Source: Anaerolineae bacterium
GTDB taxonomy: Bacteria > Chloroflexota > Anaerolineae > Aggregatilineales > UBA3940
Reading direction: 5' to 3'
Assembly: GCA_016926255.1 (NCBI GenBank)
Contig: JAFGOY010000047.1
Span: forward strand, 1 to 43,263
Length of the DNA: 43,263 bases
Shown here: positions 1 through 8,203 of the stretch, piece by piece
Layout of the letters: each line of letters begins with the position of its first letter
Numbering within the stretch: the stretch's first letter is position 1
The notes under the pieces: generated by a model
Told to the model about the DNA's origin: nothing
The model's input: only the letters and a program-made list of their open reading frames with translations
Databases searched by the model: none
Made by a program: the position numbers and the translations under genes

Positions 1-136
1 GCCTGACTGGAACCATCTCGAACCGTCCAAAGTGGGGGCGGAACAATTCTTCGAAATGCTGAGGTTTCCTCAGCGTAAAAAATACGAGGAATTGTCCCCC
101 CAACTGATGGAGGTGTATCGAGATGGTTCTTTTTGA
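1..136 (+). CDS. C-terminal fragment of an unidentified protein
   Basis: A reading frame open from the window edge (first full codon at 2) encodes 44 residues ending in ...MEVYRDGSF and stops with TGA at 134-136. It is rich in charged and aromatic residues and I do not recognise the family. Its last 14 bases overlap the ATG (123) of the next small gene, so the two were probably translationally coupled. The missing N-terminus lies outside the window. Confidence 0.5.
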   Translation, partial: PDWNHLEPSKVGAEQFFEMLRFPQRKKYEELSPQLMEVYRDGSF

Positions 137-260
137 TTCACATACCGATCAATCCGGCGTTATCTTCGATGACTGCCTCACCGCAGAGGCAGCGTCCAGA
201 CTGACCGGGTACAACATCCGGTTCTGTTGCAAAAAATCTGGACAAAAAACAGATAGGTAA
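123..260 (+). pseudogene. Helix-turn-helix (excisionase/MerR-like) gene truncated by an IS6 element
   Basis: From ATG 123 the first 32 codons encode a short N-terminus followed by 'CLTAEAASRLTGYNI', which resembles the start of the helix-turn-helix in excisionase-type DNA-binding proteins (LTAEEAA..SGYN..). At 220 the native sequence ends exactly at the inverted repeat of the IS6 element, and the frame runs 13 codons into the insertion before a TAA at 258-260. The recognition helix and wing are therefore lost. It overlaps the preceding frame by 14 bases. The remainder of the gene is not found on the far side of the insertion, so the event looks like an insertion plus deletion. Confidence 0.5.
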
Positions 261-1070
261 GAAAAGGCTAGAGGGCAGATTCTAACTTACGCGGCTAAGC
301 CAAACAGGTCATTGATGAACTGAGTCTGTGCTTGAATATTGCCTTTATCTACTCCCCGAACTTGTCCCTTTCTGATCATATGCATCATCTCATAGCCTTG
401 TAATGTTCGCCAGGCGGTGGGGTAGGAATGAAACCCCAGACCTGGCTTCACTCTGCGCTTGATGAAGCGATGGTCCTGTTCGACGATGTTGTTCAGATAC
501 TTCGTCGGTCTCAGTTGACATTCTTCAGACAACTGCTTGTCTTTCTTCAAATCCTGGACAGCTTTGGGATAGGCAGCGTTCTGATCAACGTTGATTACGC
601 GGGGGGGCCTGGTATGGGGGCTGTCGAGCACCTTCTTAAAGAAGCGCCTGGCGGCTCGTGCATGCGCGTTTCATTCAGTTGAAAATCGAGTGTCTGCCCA
701 CTCGAATCCACCGCGCGATACAAATACAGCCACTTTCCCCTGACCTTGACGTAGGTCTCGTCTACTCGCCAAGAATCGTTGCTCTTCTTCAAATAAGGGC
801 GACTTCGTTGGTCGATTTCGGGGGCATATTCCTGCACCCAGCGATAGATGGTTGTATGCACCACTGACAACCCTCTCTCGCTCATCATTTCTGCCAGGTC
901 ACGATAACTCAGTTCATATCTCAAGTACCATTGCACACACAACACAATGATGGCTGCTTCGTAGTGTTTCCATTTGAACGGATTATCCATGCTTGTCGCT
1001 TTGCTTTTTCACCGGTTACTGGTCAAAGCGACGAAGGTTACCTTTTCTCCATTATTTTTGCAACAGAACC
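220..1070 (-). mobile_element. IS6-family insertion sequence, 851 bp
   Basis: The ends are near-perfect inverted repeats. The left end at 220 begins GGTTCTGTTGCAAAAA, and the right end, read on the minus strand from 1070, begins with the same GGTTCTGTTGCAAAAA. This is the classical IS6/IS26-type terminus. Size (851 bp) and a single transposase frame filling the element fit the family. The 8 bases outside each end (CAACATCC at 212-219; TGCCGTTC at 1071-1078) do not match, so there is no target-site duplication. That is expected after replicative transposition with an adjacent deletion, or after recombination between copies. The element is AT-richer than the gene to its right. Confidence 0.9.
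287..990 (-). pseudogene. IS6-family DDE transposase, frameshifted
   Basis: Two overlapping minus-strand frames together give one IS6 transposase of about 234 residues, the usual family length. The N-terminal part (start 990) has the zinc-finger/HTH-like 'FKWKHYEAAIIVLCVQWYLRYELSYRDL' type region (written here only as a family cue) and the first catalytic Asp in WRVDETYVKV. After LNETR the frame is lost. It resumes in another frame with RRFFKKVLDSPHTRPP, the second Asp in NVDQN and the Glu in VEQDHRF. A one-base deletion near 664 explains the shift (a missing G after the ACGCGC codons on the coding strand). Unless a programmed frameshift occurs, the element cannot move on its own. Confidence 0.88.
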
Positions 1071-1078
1071 TGCCGTTC

Positions 1079-3742
1079 TCACTTGCTTCCTATCGACAGG
1101 ACTTCTAACTGAATAAGGCCGTTTTGCGCCTCAGGGCTGCTGCCTGACACGAGCAAGCGATCCAGTTCCGGGTAGCGATACATCCCGGTGAACAGCGTGT
1201 AGCTGCCGGGCGGAAGGTCGGGGGGGAGCGCCAGCTCGATCCGCTGGTGGATGATCTCACCGGGCGACCAGCTCGTGGTGGGATAGGCATCACGCAGGGG
1301 AGCGCCGTCGGATTGGGCAACGATGCCGCCCTGTTCATCGACCAGGTGCACAAAATAGTGAACCCGGCCTTCGGTCGGCGCGAGCGCCTGCCAGGCCAGC
1401 GTGAAAGCGAACGTCTCGCCGGGTGCGGGGTCGTTTTCACGGCGGTAGTCGATCAGGCTGATCGACTCGCCGAGATGCACATCGAACGGCGTCGAGGCGG
1501 CGGCGTCACCGGACGGGAGGAACTCGACGGATTGCAGCAGCACACCGGTGCAGGATTCGCGTGGGTCGTCGAGCCAGCATTCGGCGTCGGAGAGCGGGGC
1601 GTGGGTCAGCGAACAGCCGATCATACAGCGCGGGTCACCGGACACGGCGCGGCAGGGTTCGCGCTCGATGAAGCGGATGACGTTCAGACCTTCGGCGAGG
1701 GTCACACCGGGGAGCAGGTAATCGAGATATTCGCCGATCACGAGGTTGACCGCGGCGGGTTCATCGTTGACTATCAGGCTGAGGTGGCGAGGCGCATCGG
1801 GGGCAAGGGCGCGAAAGCGCAGGGAGCCAGATACCGGCTGCGGGGCGTAAATGACAAGGTCGGCGGGGCCGGTCAGCCAGCGGGCAGGGAGTCCGCCGAA
1901 GGTCGTCGTCGGCGACCAGCCTTCACGGGTGTCGAGGCCATACATGAGCGGCAGATCAGGCGTGCCTGAAGCATCGACGCGATAGACGGCGGCGGCAGCA
2001 TCGACGGCCAGCGGGTCGCCAAAAACGATTTGCTGCCACGCCTCAACGGTGGCGGCATCCTGAAGACGCCCGCGACCGACGATCACATAGCCGATGCCCT
2101 GGTCAGCGAGGAATGTGCGGACGGCGTCGGGCGACGGGGCAGGGATGATGTCCGCATGGGCGGCGCCGTTCGCCTGCCAGCCAAGCAGGCCGACGAGGCC
2201 GGGTTCGGGTTCGATGTCGCGCAGATCGTGGCCGCCAACCATCGGACGCCGGTGGGTGAGTATGAAGCCCATCGCCTCCTGGGTCATGTCATAGGATTCG
2301 GTGGGGATGTTCAGCACGCCGCCGGGGCCGGGTTCAGCGGCAAGGGCGGCGACCGCCGAGGGGGGTGCGGCGGAACGGACGGGCAGCGGCCAGCCGACCT
2401 GGGTGTCGAGGACGATCAACACGCAGAGCAGCGGCAGCGCAGCGCGGCGCAGCCAGAGCGGACGGCGCGAGAGCCACTCGATCATAATCAGCGCACCCTG
2501 GGCGGCAAGGACGGCAACGGCAATGCCGGTCGAGAGGTTAAAGCGGCCCGGCGTGCGACCCAGACTGAGCAGCGGCAGACGGTCGACGAGGGTATAGGGG
2601 AGCGGGATCGCGGCGTTCTGCTCAGCGATGGTGAAGCTGACAACCTCGCCGCCGACCTTGAGCAGCGGGCCGAGGGCAAGCACATGGCCGGTAATCGCAG
2701 CGGCGATCCACAGTCCGGACTCAGATCGGTGGCGGACCAGGGCGAGGACGATCAGCAGCATCGCGAAAAAGCCCCAATAGGCGGTGACCTCGTGCATGGC
2801 GTCAGGCGGCTGGCGCAGGGACTCCGGTAGCAGGTGCGACCAGACCAGGCCGGTTGGCGGGGGGCGGAAGATGGTGAAGAGCGAGGTCGAATTGGCGGTG
2901 TCGCCGCCAGTCTGCCAGTTATAGGGGATGGCGGCAGTCTGGCGCAGCAGCGGCGCGGCGATGGGCAGCAGGATCAACAGGCCGACCGCGACGACTATCA
3001 GCAGGGCACGCCAGACCGGCCACGAACGGCGGCGGTCGGCATCGAGCAGGACACAGCCGACGACAAGAACGACCGTCAGCGGGGCGGCGGCATAGACACT
3101 GGCGGAGATGTGGGACATCGCGGCAAGGGCCATAAAAAGCCCGGTCACAAGGGCGTGGCGATAGGTTGGATCGAGGATCGTGCGGCGCAGAAACAGGATA
3201 AAGAGCATCGTGAAAGTGAGGTCGCCGACTTCGAGATGCCCGGCGAGGCCGTGCAGCACGCGGAGCGGGAACTGCATCAGCACAAGGCCGCCGACAAACG
3301 CCGCGCGGCGGTCTTTGACGACGTCGAGGCAGAGCAGGTAGGCGGCGAAGCCGTTGAGCGTGTAGACGGTCAGCCAGAGGAGGGAATAGGCGCGCACCGG
3401 CGTGAAGAGAAGCTCGAAGGGGAAAGCAAGCAGCATATGGAGCGAGGCCAGCGCGCGCAGCGGCGAGAAGTAGCCGGTGGGACAGCCAAGCTGGGTGAAG
3501 TGGGCGGGATGGCGACCGGCGAGGATCGCGTCTTTGGCCTGGGAGTAGAGCCAGGTCAGTTGGAATTGATCGCCGATCTGGAAGCCGGGGAAGGCGCGGC
3601 CCGATTGGGCGATGACGGGCCAGGTGAGCAGCACGGCCAGCAGGGCGAACAGGAAGAAGACCGCGCCGTCGAGCAGAGTCGATTGGCGGCGGGGGGAAAG
3701 CTGGTGGTAGCGGTCGCGGGCCTGGTTGTATAGTTTGATCAA
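1079..3742 (-). CDS. Large polytopic membrane protein, GT-C/YfhO-like, with C-terminal beta-module
   Basis: 887 residues. The N-terminal 460 or so residues hold about ten hydrophobic segments, with a long first outside loop (GDQFQLTWLY, 'HFTQLGCPTGYFSPL') of the type found in GT-C-fold glycosyltransferases that use polyprenyl-linked sugars. The rest is extracytoplasmic. It ends in a beta-sandwich module 'FAFTLAWQAL...YFVHLVDEQG...TTSWSPGE...LPPDLPPGSYTLFTGMY', which also occurs at the end of the protein at 27053-30271. The substrate is unknown; transfer of sugars to an outer-surface glycan is an inference. The IS6 element sits 8 bases past the stop codon, so the gene is intact but may have lost its original terminator. 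Confidence 0.8.
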   Translation of the reverse strand: MIKLYNQARDRYHQLSPRRQSTLLDGAVFFLFALLAVLLTWPVIAQSGRAFPGFQIGDQFQLTWLYSQAKDAILAGRHPAHFTQLGCPTGYFSPLRALASLHMLLAFPFELLFTPVRAYSLLWLTVYTLNGFAAYLLCLDVVKDRRAAFVGGLVLMQFPLRVLHGLAGHLEVGDLTFTMLFILFLRRTILDPTYRHALVTGLFMALAAMSHISASVYAAAPLTVVLVVGCVLLDADRRRSWPVWRALLIVVAVGLLILLPIAAPLLRQTAAIPYNWQTGGDTANSTSLFTIFRPPPTGLVWSHLLPESLRQPPDAMHEVTAYWGFFAMLLIVLALVRHRSESGLWIAAAITGHVLALGPLLKVGGEVVSFTIAEQNAAIPLPYTLVDRLPLLSLGRTPGRFNLSTGIAVAVLAAQGALIMIEWLSRRPLWLRRAALPLLCVLIVLDTQVGWPLPVRSAAPPSAVAALAAEPGPGGVLNIPTESYDMTQEAMGFILTHRRPMVGGHDLRDIEPEPGLVGLLGWQANGAAHADIIPAPSPDAVRTFLADQGIGYVIVGRGRLQDAATVEAWQQIVFGDPLAVDAAAAVYRVDASGTPDLPLMYGLDTREGWSPTTTFGGLPARWLTGPADLVIYAPQPVSGSLRFRALAPDAPRHLSLIVNDEPAAVNLVIGEYLDYLLPGVTLAEGLNVIRFIEREPCRAVSGDPRCMIGCSLTHAPLSDAECWLDDPRESCTGVLLQSVEFLPSGDAAASTPFDVHLGESISLIDYRRENDPAPGETFAFTLAWQALAPTEGRVHYFVHLVDEQGGIVAQSDGAPLRDAYPTTSWSPGEIIHQRIELALPPDLPPGSYTLFTGMYRYPELDRLLVSGSSPEAQNGLIQLEVLSIGSK

Positions 3743-3928
3743 TGTAGTACGTCTCCATCACTTGTATTCATAGACCTATCATACCCCCTGTGAGCCTGAC
3801 GGCTCATCCGTCCCGTGTGAAACGAACCCGGCATCTGGCCAAAGCCGCCGGGTTATGGGGCCTCAGACGACCCTGTCCCGGATTGGCTATTTACGCACCT
3901 TTGTTATATCGCACCCAGGAGCCACCGA
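3743..3928. other. Non-coding stretch with two strong hairpins
   Basis: No convincing protein frame. Two perfect stem-loops are visible: TGAGCC/GGCTCA (3791-3796 with 3801-3806) and the 8-bp stem AACCCGGC/GCCGGGTT (3825-3832 with 3847-3854), the latter with a smaller GGC/GCC stem inside its loop. Neither is followed by a T-run, so they are not typical terminators. The region must carry the promoter of the minus-strand gene that starts at 3742. Confidence 0.4.
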
Positions 3929-4090
3929 TTGAGCAACATCATCGCTCTCAACCAGGCCCTATTTGCTGCTCAGCCCTACTTCGTGTTCTCTTCGACGCGA
4001 AACTCGACTATGCGGCGTCTGGATATCGCTGCGTGTCCGGCTCTTTACGTATATGGTCAATTGCGACGGAGGCTATCTCAGCAGGAATGA
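3929..4090 (+). CDS. Possible small protein (TTG start), unknown function
   Basis: A 53-codon frame starts with TTG at 3929, preceded by a good ribosome binding site (AGGAG, 3917-3921, 7 bases away), and stops with TGA at 4088-4090. The product is basic, with a C-terminus rich in Arg and Gln (QLRRRLSQQ), one Cys and no obvious signal or membrane segment. It could equally be the remnant of a longer gene. It stops 6 bases before the end of the convergent ADP-ribosylglycohydrolase gene. No homologue is recognised. Confidence 0.25.
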   Translation: MSNIIALNQALFAAQPYFVFSSTRNSTMRRLDIAACPALYVYGQLRRRLSQQE

Positions 4091-4096
4091 ATCTAT

Positions 4097-4945
4097 CTAC
4101 TCGTCAGGCTGAGTAATTTCCATCAACTGACCATCAAGCTTCTCGATGTACTCGCGTCCATATGCGCCATTCTCCAGACTTTGTAGAAGGTGATCGGGAA
4201 GATTCTGAGTATATTCCTCGCTGCATGATGCGGCAGCCAGTGCGACTGTCGCGACGGTATCGACATCACCAGTGAATTCGATGCAGTCGCGCAGCAGATC
4301 GCTCAGCGAGTCGTTCCGTTGCACTGCTGTGATAGCAGCGCGTACACTCATCCAGCCTTTGCTCTTGACTTTTCCTGCCCAGGGTTCAGACCATTGACCC
4401 GGCACAAGACTTTCCAGCCAGCGCCCCAAATCAGCTTTTGGGCCAATCCCGTAAATGAAATAGTGCGTCATCAGGGATGCTACCTGCGCAGCGTGGATTC
4501 CATCCGGGGTGTTGTGGGTAATGGCGGCCTGCAATTTGCAGCGTTCTTTGACCTCCGCCAAATCACTATAAACACCGATTGGTCCAGCGCGCATCGCGGC
4601 TCCACTTTTATCGCTTGTCGGGCGGATTTCGGCAAGGAACTGCTCACCACTCTCGATGCGCTGTAGAAACTCGTAGAATCCACCCGCGTACCCGGTTCGT
4701 TGATCGCGTTTGAAGCACTCAACGAACTTGTTCGCCAGCATGAGTGGTGTCCACGCTTCGCCGGAGAGTATCGCTTCGGCAATCGCCAGGCTCATCTGTG
4801 TATCGTCGGTATACATGCCCGGCAGGATTCTTCTGTGTCGCGGATGATGAAAGTAGCGACTCAAATCGTTGTGCTGCTGGATCAAATCCGCGCTGACATA
4901 TTCAAATCCGGCACCATAGGCATCACCGACTGCCAGTTCAAGAAG
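4097..4945 (-). CDS. ADP-ribosylglycohydrolase (DraG/ARH3 family)
   Basis: 282 residues, the usual size of the family. The two-metal site is complete: the N-terminal LAVGDAYGAGFEY glycine motif, the MYTDDTQM motif that provides Thr-Asp-Asp ligands, and the C-terminal FTGDVDTVA motif (GDxDT). The family hydrolyses ADP-ribose from proteins, or related N/O-glycosidic ADP-ribose links, in the cytoplasm. A longer frame reaches 5071, but the first 42 residues are the shadow of the upstream gene. ATG 4945 overlaps the upstream TGA (4938-4940) by 8 bases, and LELAVGDA follows directly, as expected at the family N-terminus. Translation is probably coupled to the amidase gene. GC content is lower than in the neighbours. 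Confidence 0.9.
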   Translation of the reverse strand, partial: LLELAVGDAYGAGFEYVSADLIQQHNDLSRYFHHPRHRRILPGMYTDDTQMSLAIAEAILSGEAWTPLMLANKFVECFKRDQRTGYAGGFYEFLQRIESGEQFLAEIRPTSDKSGAAMRAGPIGVYSDLAEVKERCKLQAAITHNTPDGIHAAQVASLMTHYFIYGIGPKADLGRWLESLVPGQWSEPWAGKVKSKGWMSVRAAITAVQRNDSLSDLLRDCIEFTGDVDTVATVALAAASCSEEYTQNLPDHLLQSLENGAYGREYIEKLDGQLMEITQPDE

Positions 4946-5891
4946 CATTCTCAATCCTACTCGACCCGGTTTGGGAGGAAAACACCATCTGCTGTACGGT
5001 GATATCCATCTGGATGCCAGGGTCTCGAAGGATAGCCAGGCATTCGGCATCCGTTGATGGAAGGTGATCAAGCAGATGCTCAGCCGTTCGTTGGTACCGT
5101 CCGCACGAAGTCTCCTGCAACTCGCCTGCTGACGACGATGTGTTGGATTCCATCGTTCGATAGTTGTTGGTTACGATGACAAAGCCTTCTTCCTCATTTC
5201 GAACTGCTGACCGGGTAGGCGTACGCTCAACTACTGCCATCTCTCCCGACTGTGTACCGGTGATGAGTAACAGGCAATCACAGGCAATACTCTGTTTGGC
5301 CAGCATTGTTAGTGCTTCTTTATATGTCGCTGCCTGCTCGAACACCGTTCGCAGAAAGAGTGATATTGGTGTGGCCAGTGCTGGCGATTCTTCACTCAGT
5401 ACTGCATTGAGCGTGACAGAAAATCGTCCATGCGCCACACCTGATAATGCTCCAACGAACCCAGGCCAGCCAACCGTCGTGAAGTTGCCATACTGCCCAC
5501 CAACAAAATGAGTGAGCAAAGTGTATTGAGAGAGCATGTCATTTTTTGTCCACCAATCGAGATTTCGGGCATGGAGTGGCCCACCGGGTGTATCGACTCC
5601 AAAGGCCGTACATCCAAACACGAATTTAATGGCGTCGTAGTATAGATTCACGAGCAGTGCTTCATCAGTTGTTGCACCTATTTGATCGGCAATGCTTAGA
5701 ATCTCTGCCATGTAAGCAGATTCTACGAAGCTCTCCGCGTAGCCTGATAGCAAATCGGCAAAGTCATCAAGTCCTCCGAGGTCTTGTAGATATGAGTCCA
5801 GTAGCAACTGTGCCTGTTCAATCTGCATATCTGTCAACTTCCATCGTTTAGATGGTGGCTGTGTCAGATCAACAACGATTTCTTGAATCAT
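4938..5891 (-). CDS. Ntn-type amidase, NAAA/acid ceramidase-like (linear amide C-N hydrolase)
   Basis: 317 residues. After about 93 residues of predicted propeptide comes 'FGCTAFGVD...GPLHARNLDW', the signature of the N-acylethanolamine acid amidase/acid ceramidase/choloylglycine hydrolase group. Cys94 would be the nucleophile freed by self-cleavage, and the Arg-Asn-Leu-Asp motif (about 109-112) lies in the active site. A conserved-looking NNY follows in the C-terminal half. No signal peptide is visible, so it is probably cytoplasmic, unlike lysosomal relatives. The substrate could be an N-acyl amide. The stop overlaps the start of the ADP-ribosylglycohydrolase gene, which points to a two-gene operon. 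A lower GC than the flanking genes suggests acquisition. Confidence 0.82.
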   Translation of the reverse strand: MIQEIVVDLTQPPSKRWKLTDMQIEQAQLLLDSYLQDLGGLDDFADLLSGYAESFVESAYMAEILSIADQIGATTDEALLVNLYYDAIKFVFGCTAFGVDTPGGPLHARNLDWWTKNDMLSQYTLLTHFVGGQYGNFTTVGWPGFVGALSGVAHGRFSVTLNAVLSEESPALATPISLFLRTVFEQAATYKEALTMLAKQSIACDCLLLITGTQSGEMAVVERTPTRSAVRNEEEGFVIVTNNYRTMESNTSSSAGELQETSCGRYQRTAEHLLDHLPSTDAECLAILRDPGIQMDITVQQMVFSSQTGSSRIENAS

Positions 5892-5950
5892 GATCCACTC
5901 TCGCCTGTAAATTTATGATTGGCACTGATTTGTTGTCGCCTAATAGTGTA

Positions 5951-7375
5951 TCAGGCCAGGCCAAGGTCCGCTGCTTTGATCTCCTCATTTGTCACACGGA
6001 GTCTATTCGACGCTGCTCGGCCACTCCCCGCGAGAAGGGTTTCCAGCACCGGCAGGAAACGCGATACCTGCCCCGCCCGGATCACCACGTCCCAGAGCGG
6101 TTCGAATTTCTTCCAGCCGCCCGCATAGGCCAAGTGACGCAGCCTGCCGACGATATCCGGCTTTGCCGCCGCCCCTTTGAAGATCGCTCCCCAGCGGTAG
6201 AAATCACGATAGGCTTTCCAGTACCCGGCTTCGAGTGCCTCCGCTGTCATCTTCGCCGGGCGATAGACAGCATGGCGCGTGTCATATAAATTCCAGTCAT
6301 GGGTCGTGATGCGCCCGGCGGCTGACATGCGATCATAGAGCGCGGTGCCGGGGTAGGGCGTCAGGATGTGGAAGGTCGCCGTCTCGATTCCCTGCTCGAC
6401 CGCCCATTCGACGGTTCGGTCGAATACCGTTTCGTCGTCGTGGTCCATGCCAAAGACAAAACTGGCATTGATCATCACTCCCAGGTCTCGCAGGCGTTTG
6501 ATCGTCGCGTTGTAATCGCGATTCAGATTCTGGTACTTGTTCTGCTCGCGCAGGCCGTCCTGATCGAGCGTTTCGAACCCGACGAACAGGCTGCGCAGCC
6601 CGGCCTCCGCCGCCTTCTCGATCAGGTCGCCGCGCAGGATCGATGGCACCGTCGCTGCCGCCTGAAAAAGTCGGCCCATCCCGCGCATCCCTTCGAAAAG
6701 TTCCGCCGCAAAGCGTGGATGCCCGAACAGGTGATCGTCGAGGAAGTACAGGTGACGACCCGGCAGGCTGTCGATTTCGGCCAGGGCAACGTCGACATCC
6801 TGTGTGTAGAATGACTTTCCGCCCCGGTAGAACGCCTCCTTGTAGCAGAAATCGCAGGAATGCGGGCACCCGCGCGAGACGACAATCGAGTTGGGCACAA
6901 GGTACAGGTGACGTTTGATCAGGTCACGGCGGATCGGCGGCATCCCGATCAGGGTGCGCTGCCGGGAGCGATAGACTGCTCCCGGCTGTCCGGCCCGGAA
7001 ATCGACGAGGAACTGCGGCCAGGTATCTTCGCCTGGGCCGAGGAAGATCGTGTCGGCGTGCTGTGCGGCCTCGTCGGGCAGGCTGGTGACATGCAGCCCG
7101 CCCAGACAAACATGCGCACCCCGCGCCCGGTAGTGATCGGCGATCTCGTAGGCGCGATAGGCAGATGTGATATATACCTGAATCGCCACCAGATCGGGGG
7201 TATCGTCCAGGTCGAGCGCCTCGACGTGCTCGTCCTGGAGATCGATCTCGTCGTCATCGCTGAGATACCCGGCCAGCGTCGCCAGTCCCAGCGGGGGAAA
7301 CAGCGAATACTTGATCGGGCGGAAGAACGGGCTTTTTGCTTCGGTCAGCGCCGGTAAAATCATCTTGACTTTCAT
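5951..7375 (-). CDS. B12-binding-domain radical SAM protein
   Basis: 474 residues. The N-terminal Rossmann-like domain (about 1-135; PPLGLATLAGYL, 'GGLHVTSLPDEA', 'GPGEDTWPQFL') is the cobalamin-binding type found in BchE/HpnP/HpnJ-like enzymes. The radical SAM domain follows, with the cluster motif Cys170-x3-Cys174-x2-Cys177 in SRGCPHSCDFCYK, then 'FLDDHLFG' and 'FGMDHDDETVFDRTVEWA'. Such enzymes catalyse methylations or C-C rearrangements on lipids, tetrapyrroles or natural products; the substrate cannot be read from the sequence. A ribosome binding site (GGGGAG) precedes ATG 7375. It lies 19 bases downstream of a small membrane protein gene on the same strand, so the two are probably one operon and the reaction may take place at the membrane. 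Confidence 0.88.
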   Translation of the reverse strand: MKVKMILPALTEAKSPFFRPIKYSLFPPLGLATLAGYLSDDDEIDLQDEHVEALDLDDTPDLVAIQVYITSAYRAYEIADHYRARGAHVCLGGLHVTSLPDEAAQHADTIFLGPGEDTWPQFLVDFRAGQPGAVYRSRQRTLIGMPPIRRDLIKRHLYLVPNSIVVSRGCPHSCDFCYKEAFYRGGKSFYTQDVDVALAEIDSLPGRHLYFLDDHLFGHPRFAAELFEGMRGMGRLFQAAATVPSILRGDLIEKAAEAGLRSLFVGFETLDQDGLREQNKYQNLNRDYNATIKRLRDLGVMINASFVFGMDHDDETVFDRTVEWAVEQGIETATFHILTPYPGTALYDRMSAAGRITTHDWNLYDTRHAVYRPAKMTAEALEAGYWKAYRDFYRWGAIFKGAAAKPDIVGRLRHLAYAGGWKKFEPLWDVVIRAGQVSRFLPVLETLLAGSGRAASNRLRVTNEEIKAADLGLA

Positions 7376-7394
7376 CGTCTATCTCCCCTCGACA

Positions 7395-8075
7395 TCATCG
7401 AAACAGCATCAGGAAGCTGTCGAACACATCGGTGTAGAAATTGCTCTGTGTCTCCCGAAACAATATGAAGGGCATTTCAGGATCGCCGATGAACGGGCTG
7501 AGTGTATAGGCCATCTGTGTGCCGACGAAGCCGTACAGCAGCATCCACAGGATGAAGATGAACCACCGTGTTCCCTTCCCTTTTATCTCTTCACTAGAAT
7601 CGGCCACCACGTTCAATCCCTGACGCAGGAACACCACGCCGATCCAGCCTGAAACGGTAAAGAAAAGCACGTTGAGCAGCTTGTAAAAGGCATAGTTTTT
7701 GCTGGTGATCAAAAAGAACAAGGTGATCGGTGCGAAGCTGAACAGCAGCACCGACGTGGTCGTGATCGCGGTCAGGCTGAGCGCAATGCTCTGTGATGCT
7801 GTCTGTTTGGAACCGGCCAGGATATTGAAGAAGTGCAGCGACGGCGCACAGATCACCAGCGTGACCAGGAACAGCACCGGCAGCTTGACCATCGATGACA
7901 GCGCCTGCAAAATACCGCGATTCAGGCCCATCACCACGCCGTAGATCGCCAGGAAGACCGACGACGAGAGCAGCATCGCCCGGATCAGCCGGGTGTTGTG
8001 TTTGCCTTCGAGGATAGTTGCAAAGAACGCCGAACGGTTCCGCAGAATGCTTTCGATGATTGACAGGTCTTTCAT
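7395..8075 (-). CDS. Small polytopic membrane protein, unknown function
   Basis: 226 residues from ATG 8075, which has an AAGGGGG ribosome binding site; the frame extends upstream to 8159 without one. A soluble N-terminus (MKDLSIIESILRNRSAFF) is followed by about six hydrophobic segments, including 'LPVLFLVTLVICAPSLHFFNILAG'. Similar Yip1-like small membrane proteins are often left as hypothetical. It is the first gene of a pair with the radical SAM enzyme and is divergent from the response regulator gene at 8204, so its expression may be controlled by that two-component system (inference). Confidence 0.7.
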   Translation of the reverse strand: MKDLSIIESILRNRSAFFATILEGKHNTRLIRAMLLSSSVFLAIYGVVMGLNRGILQALSSMVKLPVLFLVTLVICAPSLHFFNILAGSKQTASQSIALSLTAITTTSVLLFSFAPITLFFLITSKNYAFYKLLNVLFFTVSGWIGVVFLRQGLNVVADSSEEIKGKGTRWFIFILWMLLYGFVGTQMAYTLSPFIGDPEMPFILFRETQSNFYTDVFDSFLMLFR

Positions 8076-8167
8076 GTTGCCCCCTTTTATACGTGTTTCA
8101 ACCAGCCTACAACCAGAGAGCCTGCCGGGGCGACGGCGTGAGGCCGCAATAAAAAGCACCTGGGTGC

Positions 8168-8203
8168 TTGACGCTCTCGCCTTCTGCTGATACTGTGCTC
8201 TAT
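8168..8203 (+). promoter_or_regulatory. Promoter for a leaderless response regulator mRNA
   Basis: TTGACG (8168-8173), a 17-base spacer, TACTGT (8191-8196), then 7 bases to ATG 8204. With the usual distance from -10 to the start site, transcription would begin on or next to the A of the start codon, which agrees with the absence of any ribosome binding site. Confidence 0.5.

Noticed and set aside
212-1078. Target-site duplication of the IS6 element
   Set aside because: The 8 bases at 212-219 and 1071-1078 do not match.
2030-3733. Long plus-strand frames antisense to the large membrane protein gene
   Set aside because: They are shadows caused by GC-rich codon bias: Gly/Arg/Gln-rich, no domain and no ribosome binding site.
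3790-4116. Plus-strand frame of 108 codons in the gap before the ADP-ribosylglycohydrolase gene
   Set aside because: No ribosome binding site at its start, hairpin-rich DNA in its first third and a composition unlike a protein. The only supported frame here is the shorter TTG one at 3929 in another frame.
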